A stretch of 64,000 nucleotides of DNA from Methylobrevis albus (lineage in GTDB: Bacteria > Pseudomonadota > Alphaproteobacteria > Rhizobiales > Pleomorphomonadaceae). The DNA lies in NCBI RefSeq assembly GCF_015904235.1, contig NZ_JADZLT010000056.1, positions 199,049 to 263,048 on the forward strand. Reading direction: 5' to 3'. The notes under the pieces were generated by a model. The model had not been told where the DNA came from. It worked only from the letters and a program-made list of their open reading frames with translations, and did not search any database. Position numbers and translations under genes: made by a program. Positions 38,215 to 48,484 of this stretch are shown here, piece by piece. Positions within the stretch are counted from its first letter, which is position 1; the number at the start of each line of letters is the position of its first letter.

Positions 38215-38619
38215 CAGGTTCCTCCCATTTATGGTTCTTGAAGAGCCGTTCGCAAGTCACCTCCTGGCCGCCACCCGCGTGCTGGCGCGCGCCGGGCAAA
38301 CCTCGTCCGTTCACCCGCGCATCTCCTCCTGCGCGGGCGTCTTCCGACATGCGGCCGGATCCGGTTGCGGCCCCCTTGTCCCTGGTCCCGGGCGGGCGAC
38401 GGCGATGATGACGGTCGATCGTGCGAGATGATGATAGGCCGACTGAGCCATCAGCCAGAAATCAGAGTTTCTGCTATGCCTCATCAGCGCCGACGATTGC
38501 CCATGTGCGCCGGCCGCCGAGAAAAACCGACATCCACCGCCGTATTCGGCACGCCGCTCGCGGCCGGGCTGGCAGGCTTTCTCGGGGGATCCGATCAATC
38601 TCCCGCGGTGGCTGTTGCA
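38215..38619. other. Intergenic region between tctC and lexA
   Basis: About 400 bases before the SOS boxes contain no convincing gene. It should hold the tctC promoter on the minus strand. Plus-strand frames here have no ribosome sites and arginine-rich translations typical of GC-rich noncoding DNA. Confidence 0.4.
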
Positions 38620-38660
38620 GAACACACTGGGAACGAGTAAACATTGTTCGTGTTTTGTAC
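38620..38660 (+). promoter_or_regulatory. Two SOS boxes upstream of lexA
   Basis: GAAC-N7-GAAC occupies 38620-38634 exactly as in the alphaproteobacterial LexA consensus. A second, near-perfect site GTTC-N7-GTAC lies at 38646-38660 (one mismatch to GTTC-N7-GTTC). They sit 90-130 bases upstream of the lexA start and imply autorepression. Confidence 0.8.
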
Positions 38661-38750
38661 CGAATCAACCAAGTCCCCTCGCGGACGAGCCGACGCCGGC
38701 TTCCCTGGCGACGGCTGGTCCCGGCAGACGGCGCGATGGAACCCGGAACG

Positions 38751-39470
38751 ATGTTGACCCGCAAACAGCACGATCTGCTGATGTTCATCCACGAACGGCT
38801 CAAGGAGACGGGGGTGCCGCCGTCGTTCGACGAGATGAAGGACGCGCTCGACCTGCGCTCGAAGTCGGGCATCCACCGCCTGATCACGGCGCTCGAGGAG
38901 CGCGGCTTCATCCGGCGACTGCCGAACCGCGCCCGGGCGCTGGAGGTGATCAAGCTGCCGGATTCGGTCGGCCCGGGCCTCGCGTCCAGCCGGCGCGGCT
39001 TCTCGCCGAACGTCATTCAGGGCGACCTCGGTCGCACACCGGCCGAAGCACCTCGGCCACGCGCGGCGGCCCCTGCCGAGAGCAGCGACAGCCTCGCCGT
39101 GCCCGTCATGGGCCGGATCGCCGCCGGCGTGCCGATCTCCGCGATCCAGAACCACTCGCACACGATCCAGATCCCGCTCGACCTGCTGTCGCACGGCGAG
39201 CACTTCGCCCTCGAGGTGCGCGGCGACTCGATGATCGAGGCCGGCATCCTCGACGGCGACACGGTGGTGATCCGCAAGGGCGAGTCGGCAGAATCCGGCG
39301 AGATCGTCGTCGCCCTCGTCGACGACGAGGAAGCGACCCTGAAGCGGCTGCGCCGGCGCGGCGCCTCGATCGCGCTGGAAGCGGCCAACCCGGCCTACGA
39401 GACCCGGATCTTCGGACCCGACCGGGTGCGGGTGCAGGGCAAACTGGTCGCGCTGCTGCGCCGCTACTGA
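38751..39470 (+). CDS. lexA: LexA repressor, SOS regulator
   Basis: Self-cleaving repressor of the SOS regulon, 239 residues. An N-terminal winged helix (residues 1-65, [40 protein letters not shown]) is followed by a peptidase domain with cleavage bond Ala125-Gly126 (GRIAAGVP), catalytic Ser160 in RGDSM and Lys198 in EATLKRL. The linker is longer than in E. coli, as usual for alphaproteobacteria. The start at 38751 agrees with the family N-terminus MLTRKQ; the longer upstream frame would run through the operators. Confidence 0.97.
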   Translation: MLTRKQHDLLMFIHERLKETGVPPSFDEMKDALDLRSKSGIHRLITALEERGFIRRLPNRARALEVIKLPDSVGPGLASSRRGFSPNVIQGDLGRTPAEAPRPRAAAPAESSDSLAVPVMGRIAAGVPISAIQNHSHTIQIPLDLLSHGEHFALEVRGDSMIEAGILDGDTVVIRKGESAESGEIVVALVDDEEATLKRLRRRGASIALEAANPAYETRIFGPDRVRVQGKLVALLRRY

Positions 39471-40132
39471 GCGGACGCGGCCGGGGTCGACGGCGGTGGC
39501 TTGTCGGATTGGATGGCAGGTTCGCTGGGCGGGTCTGCCGCTTGGTCGGGACGTTTGTCTTTGCCATGCGCGGCGCGTCGTGGGGCCAGAGCTCTTCGGT
39601 GGACGGGGCGGAGATGCGCTTTGGCGAAGGGCCGGGCTGGCGCTGAGGCGTGCGGTCGGGGCCGGTGCTCAGCCGACCGGTCGGGGCTGGCATTGAGGCG
39701 TGCGGCCTCAGTTGGTGCTCAGCCGAGCGGCGGGGTCAGAGCGCCCGGCCTCGCCCTTCGAGACGGCTCGTTCCGGGCCTCCTCAGGATGAGGCCTCCGA
39801 GAGGTTTTTTGGTTTATCTGCAGGAGCTTAGCCTTTTCCCTCATCCTCCAGCCCTCTGATTTTCGAACGCGTGTCCTTTTCCCTCATCCTGAGGAAGCCG
39901 CGCAGCGGCTGTCTCGAAGGGCGAGGGAAAAGCCGGGGCGTTTTCGCGATACCAGCCCTCTGGTTTTCGGAGGCGTGTCCTTGTCCTTCGTCCTGAGGAA
40001 GCCGCGAAGCAGCTGGAAGGGCGCGTGAGACGCGGGTTTGCCCGCGCATCGTGCCCTGTTCTCGTCGGCGGAATTTCGGATTAGGCCGCCGGGCGGCACG
40101 GCGTGCCGGCGATCACGGCGGCTGCACCCGGC
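39471..40132. repeat. Repeat-rich spacer between lexA and comEC
   Basis: No gene is seen in about 660 bases. Two direct repeats of 50 bases start at 39634 and 39684 (GGGCTGGC... with GGTGCTCAGCCGA). A second pair of about 80 bases starts at 39848 and 39952 (beginning CCAGCCCTCTG), each ending with the palindromic CCTGAGGAAGCCGCG core and CGAAGGGCG tail, like the abundant 'CATCCTGAGG' repeats of Rhizobiales genomes. The spacer looks like accumulated intergenic repeat elements. Confidence 0.7.
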
Positions 40133-42499
40133 TTACGGCAGGCCGGACGCTGGGGTCCAGGGCCGCGGTTCGGCCGGGCGGGACCGGTCGATGATCTCGA
40201 ACCTCGGCATCGCCCCCGGCAAGGCGCGCAGGGCCACGGCGCCGTGCTCGGCGAGGATCGTGCGGTCGATGACCGCCGCCGTGTCGGCGCACCAGCGCGG
40301 GGCGTCGAGCGGCGTCACCACGACGGCGTTGCGGCGGCATTCCTCCGCGAAGGCATCGGGCCTGCGCACCACGGCCATGGTGAACTCGGCAGGTCCGGTC
40401 TCCGTGGCTCCGCCGTCGTCTTGGCCTTCCCCTTCCCATTCTCCGGACCGAGCGCCGGGCGCCACGACCGCGTGATCGGCCGGGAGTCGGCCGGCGCCGG
40501 ATCGTGCCCGGCCCCGCGCCGTTGCGTGAGCCTCGTCCCGCTCTTCCCGCATGATGCAGGCGGAGGGGTCGCAGCCGGTGCGGCGCGTCAGGGCGCGGTC
40601 GCCCGGCGCGCGCGGGTCACCAAAGGCGCGCAGCATCAGTTCGGTCTCGAGGCCGCCGGCGCGGCCGACGAGCACGAGGTCGCCGTCGGCGCCGCGCAGC
40701 ATGACGCGGGTTCCGGCCCCGCTGACGAGGACGTCCGGTTCGCGCTCGCCGGCAACGAGCAGGATCAGCACCCCGGCCGCGAGCGGCGCGAGGCAGAACA
40801 GCCTCAGCCGGCCCGACCACAGCACGCACCAGAGGCCGGCCATCACGAAGGCGACCGTTGCGGCGAGCGGCGGGCCCCTGAGCACGCCCCCCGCCGGCGT
40901 CACGGCCGCGACCTCCTCCGCCGTCCACAGCATCGCCTCGACGCCCTGCCCCATCAGGATCAGCGGCCAGCCGTCGAGGCCGAGCGGCATCGCCAGGGCG
41001 GCGACGAGGCCGGCCGGCATGACGACGAAGCTGACGATCGGCGCGGCGACGAGGTTGGCGACGAGGCTGAGCGGCGCCAGTCGGTCGAAGTGATGCAGCG
41101 CGATCGGGGTCGTCGCGAGCCCGGCGATCAGCGAGGTCGCCGCCAGCCCGCCGACCCAGCGCGCCGCCGTGCCGAGGCCGCGCACGAGGGGCGAGGCGTC
41201 CGGCTCGGCGGGCTGGCGGGCGCGGCGGGCGGTCCACCATTCGAAGCCGGCGACCAGCGCGGCGACTGCGGCGAACGACATCTGCGCGCCGGGATCGAGC
41301 ACCGCCTCGGGCCGCAGCAGCATCACCACGAGCGCGGCGACGGCGACGAGCCGGAGGCTGATCGCCGGCCGGCCGAGGATGACGGCGAGGAGAACCAGCG
41401 ACGTCGTCACCGCGGAGCGCTGGGTGGGGATGCTGAGGCCGGACACCGCGAGATAGGCGAGCGCGCCGACGAGGCCGACGCCGGCGGCGATCTGTTTCAC
41501 CGGCCAGGCGAGCGCGATTGCGGGGATGGCCGCGAGCAGCGCTCGCACAGTGCCGTAGATCGCCGCCGTCACCAGCGTCATGTGCAGGCCCGAGATCGAC
41601 AGGATGTGCGAGAGGCCGGAGATGCGCATCGCCTCGTCGGCCTCGGGCGTGATGGCGCCGCGGTCGCCGACCATCAGCGCCGCGGCGATGGCGCCGGGAT
41701 CGCCGGGCAGCACGCTGCGGATGTGCGCCGCGACACGGAAGCGGAAGCGCTCCAGCGCGGCGACGGCGCGCACGTCCCACGGTGCGGGCGGCGCCGGCGT
41801 CCACGCCGCGACGTCGCCGATCGCGAAGCCGTTGCCGGCGATGTCGAGAAAGTAGGCGCGGCGGGCGAAGTCGTAGCCGCCGGGCACCAGCGGGCCGGAC
41901 GGCGGCTGCAGCCGGGCGCGCAGCGACACCGCGCTGCCGGGCAGCGGCGCGCTGCCGCCACGCACCGCGATCTGCAGGCGCTGCGGCCGATCGGCGGCGG
42001 CGTAGCCGGACACCGCCACCGTCCGCAGTGTGATTCGGCCGCCGTTGTCGCGCGTCTCGTAGCTTTCCACATGGCCGAGTACCGCCGCGGTGCGCGGCGC
42101 CTCCACCCGCGGCGCGTGGTGCCAGGCGGTGGCGAGTTTGGCGTGGAGAAACCCCAGCGCGGCGAGGAGGGCGAAGATGGCGAGGAAGCCCGGCGCGATC
42201 GTCGTCGCCCGGTGCCGGACCACCAGCGCCGCCGCGGCGAGCAGCGCGGCGACGGCGCCGGCGGCTGCGCCGGGCTCGCCCGGCCAAGCGAAATAGAGGA
42301 AGATTCCGGAAGCAAAGGCGACGGGAAACCAAAGGAAATCGCGACCGTTGCCAAGGTCGGCGGCGGCCTCGGCGGCGAGACGGCGGCCCTCGGCGCGCAG
42401 CAGGCGCAGGCGGCGATCGAGGCGCGCGACGGTCGGCGCGGGCAGCGCCCGGCGCAGGCCACCGCCGCGTTCGCCGCCGGCGGCGGCGCCATCCGCCAT
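40133..42499 (-). CDS. comEC: ComEC/Rec2 family competence channel protein
   Basis: Inner-membrane protein of 788 residues with many helices, the DNA-uptake channel family. The N-terminal DUF4131 region is followed by the competence domain with the signature [13 protein letters not shown] and [18 protein letters not shown]. The C-terminal beta-lactamase-like domain is degenerate: the HxHxDH zinc motif is absent and the tail ends with a short [20 protein letters not shown] block, the usual form in Rhizobiales. It faces gltX across a 160-base divergent region, as in related genomes where lexA, comEC and gltX are neighbours. Confidence 0.9.
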   Translation of the reverse strand: MADGAAAGGERGGGLRRALPAPTVARLDRRLRLLRAEGRRLAAEAAADLGNGRDFLWFPVAFASGIFLYFAWPGEPGAAAGAVAALLAAAALVVRHRATTIAPGFLAIFALLAALGFLHAKLATAWHHAPRVEAPRTAAVLGHVESYETRDNGGRITLRTVAVSGYAAADRPQRLQIAVRGGSAPLPGSAVSLRARLQPPSGPLVPGGYDFARRAYFLDIAGNGFAIGDVAAWTPAPPAPWDVRAVAALERFRFRVAAHIRSVLPGDPGAIAAALMVGDRGAITPEADEAMRISGLSHILSISGLHMTLVTAAIYGTVRALLAAIPAIALAWPVKQIAAGVGLVGALAYLAVSGLSIPTQRSAVTTSLVLLAVILGRPAISLRLVAVAALVVMLLRPEAVLDPGAQMSFAAVAALVAGFEWWTARRARQPAEPDASPLVRGLGTAARWVGGLAATSLIAGLATTPIALHHFDRLAPLSLVANLVAAPIVSFVVMPAGLVAALAMPLGLDGWPLILMGQGVEAMLWTAEEVAAVTPAGGVLRGPPLAATVAFVMAGLWCVLWSGRLRLFCLAPLAAGVLILLVAGEREPDVLVSGAGTRVMLRGADGDLVLVGRAGGLETELMLRAFGDPRAPGDRALTRRTGCDPSACIMREERDEAHATARGRARSGAGRLPADHAVVAPGARSGEWEGEGQDDGGATETGPAEFTMAVVRRPDAFAEECRRNAVVVTPLDAPRWCADTAAVIDRTILAEHGAVALRALPGAMPRFEIIDRSRPAEPRPWTPASGLP

Positions 42500-42660
42500 G
42501 CTGCGCCCTCCCCCGCCCGGGCTGCATCGCTGCCGGCCGTCGCAACGCTTTGCGACAGCGCCGCAGCCCGTGCTACATGACCGGCGACTTCGATGGAGCC
42601 GGCCGCGCGACAGCCCCCGCTGGCGCGCCTCCGCTCGTCACCCGCATGAAGAGTTTGCCC

Positions 42661-44079
42661 ATGTCCGACGCCGTCGTCACGCGCTTTGCTCCGTCGCCCA
42701 CCGGCTTTCTGCACATCGGCGGCGCGCGCACCGCGCTGTTCAACTGGCTCTACGCCAAGGCGAAGGGCGGGCGCATGCTGCTGCGCATCGAGGACACCGA
42801 CCGCGAGCGCTCGACGCCGGCGGCGGTCGACGCGATCATCGACGGGCTGATGTGGCTCGGCATCGAGTGGGACGGCGACGCGATCTCGCAATACGAGCGC
42901 GCGCCGCGTCACCGCGAGGTTGCCGAGGAGCTGGTCGCCGCCGGCAGGGCCTATCGCTGCTACTGCAGCCAGGCCGAGCTCGAGACGATGCGCGAGACCG
43001 CGCGCGCCGCGGGCCGCCCGCCGCGCTACGACGGCACCTGGCGTGACCGCGATCCGTCGGAGGCGCCGGCCGGCGTCAAGCCGACGATCCGGATCAAGGC
43101 GCCGCAGGACGGCGAGACGGTGATCGACGACCAGGTGCAGGGCCGCGTCGTGTTCCCGAACAAGGACCTCGACGACTTCATCATCCTGCGCTCGGACGGC
43201 AACCCGACCTATATGCATGCCGTCGTCGTCGACGACCACGACATGGGCGTCACCCACATCGTGCGCGGCGACGACCACCTGACCAACGCGGCGCGCCAGA
43301 AGATCATCTACGACGCGATGGGCTGGCGCCTGCCGGTGATGGCGCACATCCCGTTGATCCACGGCTCGGACGGCGCCAAGCTGTCGAAGCGGCACGGCGC
43401 GCTCGGCGTCGACGCCTACCGGGCGATGGGCTACCTGCCGTCGGCGCTGCGCAACTATCTCGTCCGCCTCGGCTGGTCGCACGGCGACGCGGAGATCCTG
43501 TCGACCGACGAGATGGTCTCGCTGTTCGATCTCGCCAGCATCGGCCGCTCGCCGTCGCGCTTCGACTTCGCCAAGCTCGAGAACCTCAACGGCCACTACA
43601 TGCGCTCGACCGGCGACGCCGAGCTGCTCGCCGCGCTGGAGGCGCTGCTGCCCTATCTGCCGGGCGGCCCGGCGATCGCCGCACGGATCGACGAGACCGT
43701 GAGGGCGCAGTTGCTCGCAGCGATGCCGGGGCTCAAGGAGCGCGCGAAGACCCTGCTCGAACTCCTTGACGGCGCTCAGTTCCTGCTCAGCGACCGGCCG
43801 ATCGCGATCGACGAGAAGGCGCAGGCGTTGCTCGACGCGACCGGCCGGAAGATCGCCACCGACCTCGCCGACCAGCTCGAGAACATCCCCGAGTGGAGCG
43901 CCGCGTCGACCGAGGCGGTGGTGCGGGCCTATGCCGAGACCGGTGGGCTGAAGCTCGGCAAGGTGGCGCAGCCGCTGCGCGCCGCCCTCACCGGGCGCAC
44001 GACGTCGCCCGGCATCTTCGACGTGCTCGCCGTGCTCGGCCGCGACGAGACGGTCGCCCGCCTGCGCGACGCCGCCTGA
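42661..44079 (+). CDS. gltX: Glutamyl-tRNA synthetase
   Basis: Class I aminoacyl-tRNA synthetase charging tRNA-Glu, 472 residues. ATP-site motifs: [20 protein letters not shown] (HIGH class) and [11 protein letters not shown] (KMSKS class). The start at 42661 is chosen because AAGAG lies a suitable distance upstream; an ATG at 42646 adds five residues. It is divergent from comEC. Confidence 0.97.
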   Translation: MSDAVVTRFAPSPTGFLHIGGARTALFNWLYAKAKGGRMLLRIEDTDRERSTPAAVDAIIDGLMWLGIEWDGDAISQYERAPRHREVAEELVAAGRAYRCYCSQAELETMRETARAAGRPPRYDGTWRDRDPSEAPAGVKPTIRIKAPQDGETVIDDQVQGRVVFPNKDLDDFIILRSDGNPTYMHAVVVDDHDMGVTHIVRGDDHLTNAARQKIIYDAMGWRLPVMAHIPLIHGSDGAKLSKRHGALGVDAYRAMGYLPSALRNYLVRLGWSHGDAEILSTDEMVSLFDLASIGRSPSRFDFAKLENLNGHYMRSTGDAELLAALEALLPYLPGGPAIAARIDETVRAQLLAAMPGLKERAKTLLELLDGAQFLLSDRPIAIDEKAQALLDATGRKIATDLADQLENIPEWSAASTEAVVRAYAETGGLKLGKVAQPLRAALTGRTTSPGIFDVLAVLGRDETVARLRDAA

Positions 44080-44131
44080 CGAAAAAGCTGCTTCAGTCGC
44101 CGATGACGGATCTCTCCATCATCGCCTGGCA

Positions 44132-44531
44132 AAGGCGCACCAACTCCGGCGCGAAGCGGCACCCATCCCTCCCCCTCGTGGGGAGGGTGGCCCCGCCAAA
44201 GGCGGGGTCGGGAGGGGGGCGGCGGATTCGCCGAGCACGGCGATGTTTGTCGCCTCCAGGATCGGCCGAACATCGCACGACTGAGCGTGTGGAGAGGTCC
44301 ACCCCTCCCGACCCGGCTGCGCCGGGCCACCCTCCCCACAAGGGGGAGGGATGTATGCAACCGCCGTTCAGGATCCGCTCCTCACCTCGACGAGCGGATC
44401 ACCTGGATGTCGAGGTCGCGGATCTTCTTGCGCAGGGTGTTGCGGTTGACACCGAGCAGCTCGAAGGCGCACCAACTCCGGCGCGAAGCGGCACCCATCC
44501 CTCCCCCTCGTGGGGAGGGACGAACAGACCT
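44132..44531. repeat. Mosaic of palindromic repeats and duplications between gltX and ntrC
   Basis: A 56-base block at 44132-44187 recurs identically at 44464-44519. Between them, 44164-44217 (CATCCCTCCCCCTCGTGGGG...) is repeated in inverted form at 44301-44352, making a 190-base element with inverted ends of the type widespread in Rhizobiales. An 87-base copy of the ntrC tail (44377-44463) lies between the element and the second 56-base block. The arrangement A-element-C-A'-C' points to a local duplication through the repeats. Confidence 0.85.
44377..44463 (-). pseudogene. Duplicated 3' fragment of ntrC
   Basis: 87 bases match 44532-44618, the 3' end of ntrC, at all but one position (44451 A versus 44606 G, silent). 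It encodes only the last residues of NtrC ([19 protein letters not shown]) and the stop, with no start or ribosome site. The near identity suggests a recent event or ongoing gene conversion. Confidence 0.85.
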
Positions 44532-44536
44532 GCTCC

Positions 44537-45979
44537 TCACCTCGACGAGCGGATCACCTGGATGTCGAGGTCGCGGATCTTCTTGCGCAGGGTGTTGCGG
44601 TTGACGCCGAGCAGCTCGGCGGCCTTGATCTGGTTGCCCCGGGTGGCGGCCAGCGCCGCCCCGATCAGCGGATACTCCACTTCCTTCAGGATGCGGTGAT
44701 AGAGGCCCGGCGGCGGCAGCGCGTCGCCGTAGCCGCCGAAATACTTGTTGAGGAAGCGCTCGACCGAGCCGGAGAGGTCGTCCTCGTCCGAGGTCTCGGA
44801 TTCTGCCGGCGCCGAAGCCGGCGTCGACAGTTCCTGGTCGATCAGGTTCGCCGTGATCACGTCCTGCGGATAGAGCGCGGCGAGGCGGCGGACGAGGTTT
44901 TCGAGTTCGCGCACGTTGCCCGGCCAGCGATAGCGCTTCAGCCGCTCCACCGCCGCCTGCTCGATCTGCTTCGAGGGCAGCCCCTGCTTTTCGGCCTGCA
45001 GGAAGAAGTGGCGGACGAGGTCCGGCACGTCCTCGGTGCGTTCGCGCAGCGGCGGCAGCCGGATCGGCACCACGTTGAGGCGGAAGAACAGGTCTTCGCG
45101 GAACAGGCCCTGGTTGATCAGCTGGCGCAGGTCCTTGTTGGACGCCGCGACGATGCGCACGTCGGTCTTGATCGGGGTGCGGCCGCCGACGGTGGTGTAT
45201 TCGCCCTGCTGCAGCACGCGCAGGAGGCGCGTCTGCGCGTCCATCGGCATGTCGCCGATCTCGTCGAGGAACAGCGTACCGCCCTCGGCCTGCTCGAAGC
45301 GGCCGGCCGAGCGCGAGGCGGCGCCGGTGAAGGCGCCCTTCTCGTGACCGAACAGTTCCGATTCGATCAGGTCGCGCGGGATCGCCGCCATGTTGATGGC
45401 GACGAACGGGCCGGCGCGGCGCTTGCCGTAGTCGTGCAGTGCGCGGGCGACGAGCTCCTTGCCGGTGCCGCTCTCGCCGGCGATCATCACGGTAAGGTCG
45501 GTCTGCATCAGGCGCGCCAGCACCCGGTAGATTTCCTGCATCGCCGGCGAGCGGCCGACCAGCGGGATGTTGTCGCCATTGTCGTCGCCGGAGGCGGCGA
45601 GCGCCCGGGTCTTCGGCTCGGCCAGCGCCCGGCCGATGATCGAGATCAGCTCCTTCAGATCAAAGGGCTTCGGCAGGTACTCGTAGGCGCCGCGCTCGGA
45701 GGCGCGGATCGCCGTCATGAAGGTGTTCTGCGCGCTCATCACGATGACGGGCAGCTCCGGCCGCACCTTCTTGATGCGCGGCAGGAGGTCGAAGGCGTTC
45801 TCGTCGGGCATGATCACGTCGGTGATGACGAGGTCGCCGTCGCCCTGCGCCACCCAGCGCCAGAGCGTCGCCGCGTTCGAGGTCAGGCGCACCTCGTAGC
45901 CGGCGCGCGAGAGTGCCTGGTTGAGCACCGTCCGGATCGCCGAGTCGTCGTCCGCTACTAGAATACTGCCGGTCGCCAT
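44537..45979 (-). CDS. ntrC: Nitrogen regulation response regulator NtrC
   Basis: Sigma-54 activator of nitrogen-assimilation genes, 480 residues. Order: receiver with Asp54 ([11 protein letters not shown]), AAA+ domain with Walker A GESGTGKE, the sigma-54 loop GAFTGA and Walker [13 protein letters not shown], and a Fis-type helix-turn-helix at the C-terminus ([20 protein letters not shown]). A flexible, acidic linker separates AAA+ and DNA-binding domains. It follows ntrB at 60 bases in the dusB-ntrB-ntrC operon. Its 3' end has been duplicated downstream. Confidence 0.97.
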   Translation of the reverse strand: MATGSILVADDDSAIRTVLNQALSRAGYEVRLTSNAATLWRWVAQGDGDLVITDVIMPDENAFDLLPRIKKVRPELPVIVMSAQNTFMTAIRASERGAYEYLPKPFDLKELISIIGRALAEPKTRALAASGDDNGDNIPLVGRSPAMQEIYRVLARLMQTDLTVMIAGESGTGKELVARALHDYGKRRAGPFVAINMAAIPRDLIESELFGHEKGAFTGAASRSAGRFEQAEGGTLFLDEIGDMPMDAQTRLLRVLQQGEYTTVGGRTPIKTDVRIVAASNKDLRQLINQGLFREDLFFRLNVVPIRLPPLRERTEDVPDLVRHFFLQAEKQGLPSKQIEQAAVERLKRYRWPGNVRELENLVRRLAALYPQDVITANLIDQELSTPASAPAESETSDEDDLSGSVERFLNKYFGGYGDALPPPGLYHRILKEVEYPLIGAALAATRGNQIKAAELLGVNRNTLRKKIRDLDIQVIRSSR

Positions 45980-46039
45980 ACTGCTAGGTCCTCAGGTTCG
46001 AACCGCTCCGGGCGGCAGGGTGGGAGGGCACCCGGCGGC

Positions 46040-47188
46040 TCACGCGTCGACGGACTTTTCGTTGAATGCCGGCATCAGGATCCGGAAGATCGTGCGGCGC
46101 GGCTGGGAATCGCACTCGATCACGCCGCCATGGTCGCCGATGATCTTGGCGACCAAGGCCAGGCCGAGACCGGTGCCGTTGGTCTTCGTGGTGATGAAGG
46201 GATCGAACAGGTAGGGGTAGAGGTCCTCGGGCACGCCCGGACCATTGTCGCGGACGCAGAATTCCAGCGGCAGGCTGACCCGGTCGCGCGTGCCCGGCAC
46301 CGACAGGCGGACGCCGGGGCGGAACGCGGTCGTCAGCACGATCTCGGCGTCGGGCGTGTCGGCGAGCGCCTCGGCGGCGTTCTTGACGAGGTTGAGGAAC
46401 ACCTGGATCAGCTGGTCGCGGTTGGCATAGACCGGCGGCAGCGAGGGGTCGTACTCCTCGACCATGCGGATGTGGCGGGCGAAGCCCGACTGGGCGAGCC
46501 GCTTCACGTGCTCCAGCACGGCGTGGATGTTGACCGGGTCGCGCTCAATCGGGCGCTCGTCGGAGAACACCTCCATGCGGTCGACCAGCTTGACGATGCG
46601 GTCGGCCTCCTCGGTGATCAGGCGGGTCAGCGCGCGGTCGTCGTCGTCGGCCGACTGCTCGAGCAGCTGCGCCGCGCCGCGGATGCCCGACAGCGGGTTC
46701 TTGATCTCATGCGCCAGCATGGCGGCGAGGCCGGTCACCGAGCGCGCGGCGCCGCGGTGGGTCAGCTGGCGGTCCATCTTGTCCGCCATGGTGCGTTCCT
46801 GGAGCATCAGGACCACCGCGCCGGGCATGTCCGAGACCGGAGCGGCGTAGATGTCCACCACGCGCTCGCCGCCGTTACGCGGCGTGCCGATGTCGACGCG
46901 GTACTCGTTGACCGAGGCGCCCCGCTCCAGCACCTGCTCGATCAGGGGCAGCAGCGGGCTGCCGAACGGGATGAAGTGCTTCAGCGGATAGCGCGCCAGC
47001 ATGGTGGCGCTCGCCTGGAAGAACGCCTGCGCCGCGTCGTTGGCGCTGACGATGGTGCCGCGGTCATCGACCATGATGACCGGGTGCGGCAACGCGTTCA
47101 GCATCGTCGTCTCGGTGCCGGACATGCCGTTCCCGTCCTGCTTCTTGCCCGGGCTCTTGGCGCCCAGGGGCCGCGCGGCTTCGCTCAT
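46040..47188 (-). CDS. ntrB: Nitrogen regulation sensor kinase NtrB
   Basis: Cytosolic histidine kinase, partner of NtrC, controlled by PII proteins. 382 residues: PAS domain ([20 protein letters not shown]), HisKA with the acceptor histidine in [20 protein letters not shown], and HATPase with [15 protein letters not shown] and [21 protein letters not shown]. The ATG overlaps the stop of dusB by four bases. The N-terminal 20 residues are polar and could be a late addition; a second start at the internal Met22 is possible. Confidence 0.96.
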   Translation of the reverse strand: MSEAARPLGAKSPGKKQDGNGMSGTETTMLNALPHPVIMVDDRGTIVSANDAAQAFFQASATMLARYPLKHFIPFGSPLLPLIEQVLERGASVNEYRVDIGTPRNGGERVVDIYAAPVSDMPGAVVLMLQERTMADKMDRQLTHRGAARSVTGLAAMLAHEIKNPLSGIRGAAQLLEQSADDDDRALTRLITEEADRIVKLVDRMEVFSDERPIERDPVNIHAVLEHVKRLAQSGFARHIRMVEEYDPSLPPVYANRDQLIQVFLNLVKNAAEALADTPDAEIVLTTAFRPGVRLSVPGTRDRVSLPLEFCVRDNGPGVPEDLYPYLFDPFITTKTNGTGLGLALVAKIIGDHGGVIECDSQPRRTIFRILMPAFNEKSVDA

Positions 47189-48186
47189 GCGGCTCTCCTG
47201 CTGGTTTCGAAGGCATCGAAGTAGCCGGCGAGCGCACGGCGCACGGCGGCGGGGTCGACGCTGGTGAAGATGCTGCGCTTCAGCTGCTCGGCCTCGCGAT
47301 CGGCGCGCGGCGCGCCGTCGAGGTACCAGCCGAGGTGCTTGCGGGCGATGCGGACGCCGGTGCCGGCGCCGTAATGGTCGAGCAGTGCTTCGTAGTGCGC
47401 GGCGGCGATCGCGCCGATCTCGGCCGGGTCCGGCGCGGTCTCGGCGCCGCCGCAGGCGAGCGCCTCGGCAATGCGGCCGGGCGCCCAGGGGCGGCCGTAG
47501 GCGCCGCGGCCGACCATGACGGCGGCGGCCCCCGACGCGGCGAGCGCGGCGCGCGCCGCGGCGGCCGAGACGATGTCGCCGTTGACGACGACCGGGATGC
47601 CGACCGCGTCGACCACCGGCCGGACCGCGCCCCAGTCGGCGGTGCCCTTGTAGAACTGGCAGCGGGTGCGGCCGTGCACGGTGACCATGGCGATGCCGGC
47701 GGCTTCCGCGCGGCGGGCGAGGTCGGGCGCGTTGCGGTTGCTGTCGTCCCAGCCGAGCCGCATCTTCAGCGTCACCGGCACGGAAACGGCCCCGACCACC
47801 GCCTCGATCAGGCCGAGGGCGTGGTCGAGGTCGCGCATCAGCGCGGATCCGGAATAGCCCGTGGTGACACGCTTCGCCGGGCAGCCCATGTTGATGTCGA
47901 TGACGTCGGCACCGGCGGCTTCGGCGCGGCGGGCGCCCTCGGCCATCCAGTGCGCCTCGCGGCCGGCGAGCTGCACCACGTGTGGCGCAAGGCCGGCGCC
48001 TTCGGCGCGCAGCAGGCTTTCGGGGTCACCGCCGGCCAGCGTTTCGGAGGCGACCATCTCGGACACGACCATGCCGGCGCCGAAGGCTTGCGCCAGGCGG
48101 CGGAACGGGAGATCGCTCACGCCGGACATCGGCGCGAGGAACACGCGATTCGGAAAGGTGACGCGTCCGACCGCGAGCGGCGTCAT
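47185..48186 (-). CDS. dusB: tRNA-dihydrouridine synthase B (NifR3)
   Basis: Flavoenzyme reducing uridine in the tRNA D-loop, 333 residues. FMN/TIM-barrel signatures: [33 protein letters not shown] (catalytic cysteine), [23 protein letters not shown], and [17 protein letters not shown] upstream supports the ATG at 48186; the frame from 48261 adds an unlikely polar leader. First gene of the dusB-ntrB-ntrC operon, the same order as nifR3-ntrBC in other alphaproteobacteria. Confidence 0.96.
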   Translation of the reverse strand: MTPLAVGRVTFPNRVFLAPMSGVSDLPFRRLAQAFGAGMVVSEMVASETLAGGDPESLLRAEGAGLAPHVVQLAGREAHWMAEGARRAEAAGADVIDINMGCPAKRVTTGYSGSALMRDLDHALGLIEAVVGAVSVPVTLKMRLGWDDSNRNAPDLARRAEAAGIAMVTVHGRTRCQFYKGTADWGAVRPVVDAVGIPVVVNGDIVSAAAARAALAASGAAAVMVGRGAYGRPWAPGRIAEALACGGAETAPDPAEIGAIAAAHYEALLDHYGAGTGVRIARKHLGWYLDGAPRADREAEQLKRSIFTSVDPAAVRRALAGYFDAFETSRRAA

Positions 48187-48484
48187 CGGGTTCAGGTCCG
48201 CCTCCTGCTGGGTGCCGGCGCCTTGCCCAGCCGATGGGCAACGGTGTTTTCTGCTTAACATTTAGACATGCATAGCGCCGACCGGCCCGGTGTTGCAAGG
48301 CTTCTCGTAGGTGTTTTCATCCAAGGGGCGCTGGCGGGCTCATCGCCGGCCATCAGGGCGTTGAACGCCGCGCCCGGCGGTCCATATCAGGCGTCTCGCC
48401 TGCCCACCCTTGCAGCGGCCCCGGAAGCGTGACACCTCCGGCCGGGACGTTACCGTTGCAATGAACAATCCAAGGACATGCCCG

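Noticed and set aside
38365-38640. Plus-strand frame of 91 residues between tctC and lexA
   Set aside because: No ribosome site, arginine/proline-rich translation, and it overlaps the first SOS box.
45980-46039. GGTTCGAACC in the ntrC-ntrB gap as a possible tRNA T-arm
   Set aside because: No acceptor stem, D-arm or anticodon arm can be built around it; the gap is only 60 bases.
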